DNA of 33,902 bases from Candidatus Cloacimonadota bacterium (GTDB lineage: Bacteria > Cloacimonadota > Cloacimonadia > Cloacimonadales > JAFGVF01). A program made the translations under genes and the position numbers. The notes below the pieces were generated by a model. It had not been told where the DNA came from. It did not search any database and saw only the letters and a program-made list of their open reading frames with translations. The stretch covers positions 1 through 33,902 of the forward strand of contig JAEKNW010000303.1 in NCBI GenBank assembly GCA_016838885.1, in the 5' to 3' direction. Shown piece after piece: positions 29,362 through 33,902 of the stretch; within the stretch, counting starts at the first letter, position 1; each line of letters begins with the position of its first letter.

Positions 29362-29716
29362 TTAAAGCCTCGCCACTAGATTTAAAATTGCAACACAGTC
29401 TTAGATCCGTTAAACTGAAAGGTCTTCTTAATGTTTGAAAATCTCCTGAACGTATTTTTTCAATTGCTGAACATAAACTGTTTTCCATGCTCACTATCAC
29501 CTTAATCTGAGGCCAATAGTGATTGATATAAGAAATCTGAGCAAAGTCATCCATCCCGTCAGCGTTATAGAGCACGAGGTCTATCCCAGACTTATCCAAA
29601 ATACGGCTTAGTTCAAGACGGTTATACACGATTTCTACTAGGAAGCTCTGAGCTATAAAATACTCGATCAGTTCAGCTTCTTCCAAAGGGTTAGGTTTTA
29701 CTATTAATATTCTCAT
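29345..29716 (-). CDS. pseudo-receiver (response-regulator-like) domain protein
   Basis: 123 residues with the fold pattern of a CheY-like receiver: MRILIV at the start, GIDLVLYNADGM at beta-3, IKVIVSMEN at beta-4 and LRRPFSLTDL at beta-5. All four key phosphorylation positions are changed. The acidic pair after beta-1 is K7-P8, the phospho-acceptor Asp is N51, the Thr/Ser switch is S76 (kept), and the invariant Lys is R98 in RPF. It should therefore not be phosphorylated in the usual way and may act by binding. No output domain is fused. GAGGTG precedes the ATG. It heads the three-gene unit with the 75-residue protein and the giant protein. Confidence 0.75.
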   Translation of the reverse strand: MRILIVKPNPLEEAELIEYFIAQSFLVEIVYNRLELSRILDKSGIDLVLYNADGMDDFAQISYINHYWPQIKVIVSMENSLCSAIEKIRSGDFQTLRRPFSLTDLRLCCNFKSSGEALNDRAK

Positions 29717-29739
29717 TTTACACCTCAGAACACATATAT

Positions 29740-29757
29740 ATCAATTTTCATTCCAAA
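29740..29757 (-). promoter_or_regulatory. weak sigma54-like promoter (candidate)
   Basis: On the minus strand TTTGGAATGAAAATTGAT follows the -24/-12 pattern TTGG-CACG-N4-TTGC. The -24 GG and the TTG of the -12 box are kept, but the -12 GC reads GA, a serious mismatch. A start about 12 bases on would give a short leader before GAGGTG and ATG 29716. The neighbouring gene encodes a sigma54 activator, which raises the prior. Still a weak call. Confidence 0.3.
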
Positions 29758-29820
29758 GGACTAAGTGTCTGAAATACATATGCTTAAGTAATATTTTAGT
29801 TTTGTTTGCTGGTAAGATTA

Positions 29821-29923
29821 TATCCGTTTCCGGATAGTGGTTTTCTTATAAGTAAGCATATCCATTGATATAAGGGTGGTTTGAGCTATCTATCCGTTTT
29901 CGGGTACTATCCGTTATCGTAGA
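29821..29923. promoter_or_regulatory. three palindromic TATCCG-N4-CGGATA-type sites, candidate upstream activating sites
   Basis: Site 1 at 29821-29836 is a perfect palindrome, TATCCG TTTC CGGATA. Site 2 at 29891-29906 is TATCCG TTTT CGGGTA, one mismatch in the right half. Site 3 at 29908-29923 is TATCCG TTAT CGTAGA, right half degenerate. All lie in the 232-bp gap between the sigma54 activator gene and the pseudo-receiver gene, about 70-170 bases upstream of the candidate -24/-12 element. That is where NtrC-type activators usually bind. The activator's Fis-type HTH is the likely reader. Confidence 0.6.
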
Positions 29924-29948
29924 GAAGTCTGCTGATCACCTAATAGGA

Positions 29949-31310
29949 CTATAGTTTCTTTAATCTCCTATCGAGGGCTTGCCATGTAATATTGAGCAGT
30001 TTAGCAGCTTTTAATTTGTTATTGTTAGTTTTTTTCATAGCTTTTTTTATTGTTCTATTTTCGACCTCTCTCAAATCATAGATCTCATCACAATCGGAGT
30101 TTATTATTGACTCATTGCAAAAAAGATCAGACCGAAAATGTTGCAAACATAGATGCTTGTTATTACATAGAATAATTGCTCTTTCCATCATATTTTTTAA
30201 CTCACGTACGTTTCCGGGATAGTGGTAGGCCATTAGTCTTGCTAGTGCTGAGTTTTCAATCCCAACAATATTTTTCCCTATTTTATGATTAAAGAAATCG
30301 AGATAGTGGCGTATTAATTCAGGAATATCTTGAGTTCTTTCGCGAAGTGGAGGTATATAGATTTGATATGTATTGAGTCGGTGATAAAGATCTGTTCTAA
30401 AACTTCCAGAGCTAACCATTTCTTCGATGGAGCGGTTTGTAGCAGTGATAATTCTAACATCCACTGTTTTGTCAACATTCGCTCCAATTCTACGAACCTT
30501 ACCATCTTCAGTGATACGTAGGAGTTTAGCCTGCATGAGAGCATTCATATCTCCAATTTCATCTAAGAAGAGAGTTCCTTTATGTGCAGTTTCAAACCAG
30601 CCCGGTTTTCCATTAATAGCACCTGTAAAAGCACCTTTTTCAAAACCAAAGAATTCGCTTTCAAATAGATTATCTGGTATAGCTGCACAATTTACCGCAT
30701 TAAAGTAATACTTGTTTCTACTGCTTAAATGATGAATGCTTCGAGCAACAAGCTCTTTTCCTGTGCCGCTTTCCCCATAAATCATGACTGGTGTATCAGA
30801 GCTTTGAGCAATTGTTTTTATATCATGTAAGATTTTCTGGCTTTGTGGGCTATGTCCAATAAATTCAAGACCCAATTGTTGCCTAAGTTCTTTACTCACT
30901 CTTTCATAACTATTTTTAATGCTAGTAACTTGGCGATTTAAATACACGAATCTTGAGCTTCTTTGAATAGCAATAAGAACCTCTTTCATGTGAATAGGCT
31001 TGTTAAAAAAGTCAGCCGCCCCTAATCGCATGGCCTTGATAGCTGTCTCCATATCTCCTTGTCCAGTAATAATTAAAACTTCTATGTCAGGAAATTTCTC
31101 TTTAATAGCTTCCAAAACCTTTAAGCCATGCCTACCAGGAAGATTTAAATCAACAATCGCAATATCAATCTGGTGTTTATCAAGCACTGGTAATGCCTCA
31201 TTATATGAACCTGCTTCATAAACCTTAAATGCATTATCTTCTAAGTAGTCTCGTAATTCTTCTCGAATACGAGGCTCATCGTCCAAGATTAAGATACTCA
31301 GTTCATACAT
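29949..31310 (-). CDS. NtrC-family sigma54-dependent response regulator
   Basis: 453 residues in three domains. Receiver 1-120 has the acidic D10/D11, phospho-acceptor D54, T82 and K104, so it is intact. The AAA+ sigma54-interaction domain (about 150-380) has Walker A GESGTGKE (179-186), the sigma54-contact loop GAFTGA (226-231) and Walker B GTLFLDEIGD (245-254). The C-terminal Fis-type helix-turn-helix is at about 412-453. Phosphorylation by the adjacent kinase should allow it to open sigma54 promoters. The likely nearby target is the pseudo-receiver/giant unit. The gene starts two bases after the kinase stop, and its AAGGAG site lies within the kinase's last codons. Confidence 0.95.
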   Translation of the reverse strand: MYELSILILDDEPRIREELRDYLEDNAFKVYEAGSYNEALPVLDKHQIDIAIVDLNLPGRHGLKVLEAIKEKFPDIEVLIITGQGDMETAIKAMRLGAADFFNKPIHMKEVLIAIQRSSRFVYLNRQVTSIKNSYERVSKELRQQLGLEFIGHSPQSQKILHDIKTIAQSSDTPVMIYGESGTGKELVARSIHHLSSRNKYYFNAVNCAAIPDNLFESEFFGFEKGAFTGAINGKPGWFETAHKGTLFLDEIGDMNALMQAKLLRITEDGKVRRIGANVDKTVDVRIITATNRSIEEMVSSGSFRTDLYHRLNTYQIYIPPLRERTQDIPELIRHYLDFFNHKIGKNIVGIENSALARLMAYHYPGNVRELKNMMERAIILCNNKHLCLQHFRSDLFCNESIINSDCDEIYDLREVENRTIKKAMKKTNNNKLKAAKLLNITWQALDRRLKKL

Positions 31311-31312
31311 AT

Positions 31313-33652
31313 TTAACTCCTTATTAAGGGGATAGTTATCTCAAAAGTACTTCCCTCGTTTGGTGTGCTGGTAACACTCAGCGTTCCTTCCATATCTACC
31401 ACAATGCTATAGCTGATGGCAAGTCCAAGACCGGTTCCTTTGTCTGGATTTTTTGTTGTAAAGAAGGGATCGAATATCTTTCCGATTGTTTCATCAGAAA
31501 TCCCCATACCATAATCAATAACTGCGATAGAAACCTGTTTGTTAATAATTTTAACAACCACTTCAATGCTGGGAGATTCTACATCACCTATTTTTTGGAT
31601 TCTATCTAGGGTAGTATCTTTGGCATTGCTTAACAGATTTATTATTACCTGTTCAAGCTTTACCCTGTTGCCTAACACGATTGGTTTTCCACTCGAAAAA
31701 GTAGTTTTTAGACTAATATTGCATTTTTTTAGAACTGGTTCGAAGATACTTATAGCTTCATTTATGACTCCATATATATCGATTTGTTCTAAATCATCAT
31801 CTGTTTGGAATCTGGAAAACACCCGAACATGCTCAATGATTTTCCTGATTCGGTCAACATCTGTTTGCATACTATCGTTTTTTCTTCCAAGGTAACTTGA
31901 ATCAAGTTTATTTAGCTCTGTTTTGTTTTTAATGTTATCAAGACTCATAGATATAGCAGAAAGTGGTTGGTTGATTTCGTGGGCAATACCAGCAGCAAGA
32001 ACTCCCAAAGATTCCAATTTGGATTTTCTATTTACAAGTAACTGTTGCTGTTTGAATTTATCCATTTCTTCAGCAATCCGTTCTTCCAACTTTGAGTTTA
32101 GATCCTCCAATTCAGCACTCAATTTTTTGCTTTTATCGCTTTCTCGTTTTTTTTGTCGGTAAAGTACAATCATAGCTATAGTAAAGAATGACCCAACAAA
32201 GACAATCAAGATGAAAAGAAGTCTTTGTTTGATAAGTTTTTTCATTTCCGCTTCTCTTTGTTCACTTGTAGTACGTAGATTTTTAATCTCTTCAATTCTC
32301 TCTTTATTGTCAAGACGGTCCATCATTTCGGCAATAGCTTTTAGGCTTTTGTCTTCATGAAGTTCTTGATCGAGTTCAAAATACTTCATCAATGCCCCAT
32401 AAGCTTGTTGGAAATCACCCATTTCTGCTTGGATTTTGCTAAGTTGCAGGTAACTATGAAGCATTAGGAGTTTCTTATTTAGTTCTTTCCCGATTTCTAA
32501 CGAATACTCTGTATGCTTTAAAGCAGTTTCCCAATCTTGTATTAAGAAGTGGACTTCCCCTATGTTTTTTTCAGTTATACCTAAACCCTCTAGATCCTTT
32601 AGCTCTTGCTTGATAATTTTCGATTCATTATAGTAAGAAACTGCTTTAGTATAGTCCGCCATATTCTGATATACATTTCCTATATTATTGAGAGTTTTAG
32701 AAACTTCTTGCTTAAGTCCTTGCTTTCGATAGTAATTCAAAACTGACTGGTGGAATTCCAAAGATTTTGAGTATTCTCCTAAGGCATTGTAGAGTACTCC
32801 AAGATTTCCATCAACAATAGTGATGCTAGCAGGATCAGAAGTCTTAACAAATAATTCTCTAGCATTAAGGTAGTAGTGTTTAGCTCGTTCATATTGATTT
32901 ATTCTATAAAACAAGTTACCAATATTGAGAGAAGCCACTGCTAGTTCACTATCTGATCCTATTTCTGTCTTAATCTCCAAGGATTTAATGAATACTTCCA
33001 GGGCTGGAAGAATCTTTCCTAATTTTACATAGGTATTACCCATGTTGTTATAGTTGGCTGCAGTGAGTTTAGGGTTATCAGTTTTCTGTAAGAGATTAGC
33101 AGCAGTTTGGTATTGTAGAAGGGCTTGTTGATAATCTTGTTTTAGCCAATAGATTTGTCCCAAGCTAATCATTGTAGAGATTTCATCATCGTGAAAGCTC
33201 AGTCTATTCCTGTATTGTAGGGCTTGTAAAAGGTAATCTTCTCCTTGACCCAATTCACCCAATTGAAGAAAGCTTTGACCAATATTATTGTAGATATCGC
33301 CAATTAATTTAATATTTTGAGTTTCAAGAGCATATTGAAGTGCTTCTTGGTATGATTGTAGAGATTGCGAGTAGTTTTTTCCATTGTAATAATAATTCCC
33401 TTTTAGACGTATAGCGTCTGCAATTTCAAAATTATTATTGTGCTTCTTTGCTGATTCAAAAGCAAGTTCAGCATTTAACAAGGCGCTTTCTCTATCATTT
33501 TTCATTAATTCTCTAGAAATTTGATTATGAATACGCGCTTTTTCTTCACTTGGAGTATTTTTAAGCACCACTTGTAAGCTATCAACAAGCCCCAATAGAT
33601 TAGAACTCAACGAAATAAAGAGATAAATCATGAAAATCTTTCTAATATCCAT
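31313..33652 (-). CDS. TPR-repeat sensor histidine kinase
   Basis: 779 residues from ATG 33652, preferred to the GTG three bases upstream because GGAG then has a five-base spacer. A hydrophobic N-terminus (signal or anchor, about 5-21), then about nine to ten tetratricopeptide repeats (roughly 40-435) that would lie outside the cytoplasm. A membrane helix at about 478-498 and a coiled coil to 545 follow. Next the H box GIAHEINQPL with His558, the N box (NLLSNAKD, N676), G1 (DYGMGIS), F (FDPFFTTK) and G2 (GTGLGLAIS). All catalytic parts are intact. The TPR part suggests sensing through protein or peptide contact. Operon partner of the sigma54 activator. Confidence 0.93.
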   Translation of the reverse strand: MDIRKIFMIYLFISLSSNLLGLVDSLQVVLKNTPSEEKARIHNQISRELMKNDRESALLNAELAFESAKKHNNNFEIADAIRLKGNYYYNGKNYSQSLQSYQEALQYALETQNIKLIGDIYNNIGQSFLQLGELGQGEDYLLQALQYRNRLSFHDDEISTMISLGQIYWLKQDYQQALLQYQTAANLLQKTDNPKLTAANYNNMGNTYVKLGKILPALEVFIKSLEIKTEIGSDSELAVASLNIGNLFYRINQYERAKHYYLNARELFVKTSDPASITIVDGNLGVLYNALGEYSKSLEFHQSVLNYYRKQGLKQEVSKTLNNIGNVYQNMADYTKAVSYYNESKIIKQELKDLEGLGITEKNIGEVHFLIQDWETALKHTEYSLEIGKELNKKLLMLHSYLQLSKIQAEMGDFQQAYGALMKYFELDQELHEDKSLKAIAEMMDRLDNKERIEEIKNLRTTSEQREAEMKKLIKQRLLFILIVFVGSFFTIAMIVLYRQKKRESDKSKKLSAELEDLNSKLEERIAEEMDKFKQQQLLVNRKSKLESLGVLAAGIAHEINQPLSAISMSLDNIKNKTELNKLDSSYLGRKNDSMQTDVDRIRKIIEHVRVFSRFQTDDDLEQIDIYGVINEAISIFEPVLKKCNISLKTTFSSGKPIVLGNRVKLEQVIINLLSNAKDTTLDRIQKIGDVESPSIEVVVKIINKQVSIAVIDYGMGISDETIGKIFDPFFTTKNPDKGTGLGLAISYSIVVDMEGTLSVTSTPNEGSTFEITIPLIRS

Positions 33653-33712
33653 CACAACTCCAGCTTGAATGAGAATAAAACAGAGTTTATATTATTAAAT
33701 AACTCTTATCAC

Positions 33713-33745
33713 CTTTTTTGAAAATCGCTTAGATTTCCAAAAAAG
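33713..33745. repeat. 14-bp inverted repeat upstream of the kinase gene
   Basis: CTTTTTTGAAAATC (33713-33726) and GATTTCCAAAAAAG (33732-33745) are reverse complements except for one position, around a 5-base loop. It lies about 60 bases upstream of the kinase start. It may be an operator for the kinase-regulator operon or part of the intergenic repeat at the window end. AT-rich and without a clean T-run after a GC stem, so a poor terminator. Confidence 0.6.
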
Positions 33746-33797
33746 AGCATACACATTCTACAAACCACTTACTGTTATTAGACACAAGTTAAACCCG

Positions 33798-33902
33798 AAT
33801 GGTGCAGTAGAACTTTGATAATACTTCGCTAAAGCTACGTATCACAGGTGAAGAGTGCTAGATTCTTTTAGCAAAATAAGTTACAGAATTTGAAGGCATA
33901 TA
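33798..33902. repeat. right arm of the terminal inverted repeat and 16-bp terminal direct repeat
   Basis: The block around gtgcagtagaactttgataata (33801-33822, read in two parts) and the block around gctagattcttttagcaaaa match the reverse complement of the left end with a few changes. The last 16 bases, aatttgaaggcatata, equal bases 1-16 exactly. Apart from this and the 14-bp inverted repeat, the 250 bases upstream of the kinase hold no gene. Confidence 0.6.

Noticed and set aside
29881-29923. Terminator after the sigma54 activator gene
   Set aside because: The stems are short, have no T-run after them on the minus strand, and share a repeated TATCCG motif that fits protein binding better; they also lie upstream of the intervening region relative to the next gene, beyond the activator stop.

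Overview
The window reads as chromosomal DNA of an AT-rich uncultured Gram-negative-type bacterium. My best guess is a member of Candidatus Cloacimonadota or a nearby FCB-group lineage. This is inferred from the FlgD-like C-terminal tail (PNPSNPTT ... IILMK) on a secreted protein, very large secreted beta-rich proteins, a lipobox lipoprotein and an F-type ATP synthase with Na+-type c-subunit residues. No rRNA, tRNA or CRISPR array was seen.

Layout. (1) 1-665: gene-free, rich in hairpins, ending in a terminator. (2) 666-4376, + strand: a secreted beta-propeller protein with a FlgD-like tail, a radical SAM protein of the spore photoproduct lyase type, and a lipoprotein that looks like an M48 peptidase without its active site. 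(3) 4429-5784, - strand: a flavin disulfide-reductase-family enzyme. (4) 6013-16726, - strand: one tightly packed unit, transcribed rlmH, a 46-codon membrane peptide, rsmG, parA, parB, atpZ, atpI, atpB, triple-hairpin c, single-hairpin c, atpF, atpH, atpA, atpG, atpD, atpC. It closes with a clear intrinsic terminator at about 5966-5995. (5) 16892-18283, + strand: a stand-alone GcvT-fold protein. (6) 18353-33652, - strand: a TPR histidine kinase and an NtrC-type sigma54 activator, followed by a pseudo-receiver, a 75-residue protein and a 3594-residue secreted cysteine-peptidase/beta-helix/adhesin-like protein.

Two parts stand out. The ATP synthase encodes two proteolipids: an ordinary single-hairpin c subunit with two carboxylates (E31, E64), and a fused triple-hairpin c subunit whose middle hairpin has Gln (Q146) in place of the ion-binding Glu. 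If the triple protein enters the ring, the enzyme moves fewer ions per c hairpin.

The second is a possible surface-sensing or export circuit. The kinase and sigma54 activator lie directly upstream of a 232-bp spacer with three copies of a TATCCG-N4-CGGATA-type palindrome and a weak sigma54-like promoter. That promoter would drive the pseudo-receiver, the small protein and the giant secreted protein, which overlap one another as coupled genes.

The two window ends share an identical 16-bp sequence and carry diverged inverted-repeat arms. The window therefore either ends in copies of a palindromic repeat or was closed as a circle by the assembler. The housekeeping gene content argues against a true 34-kb replicon.
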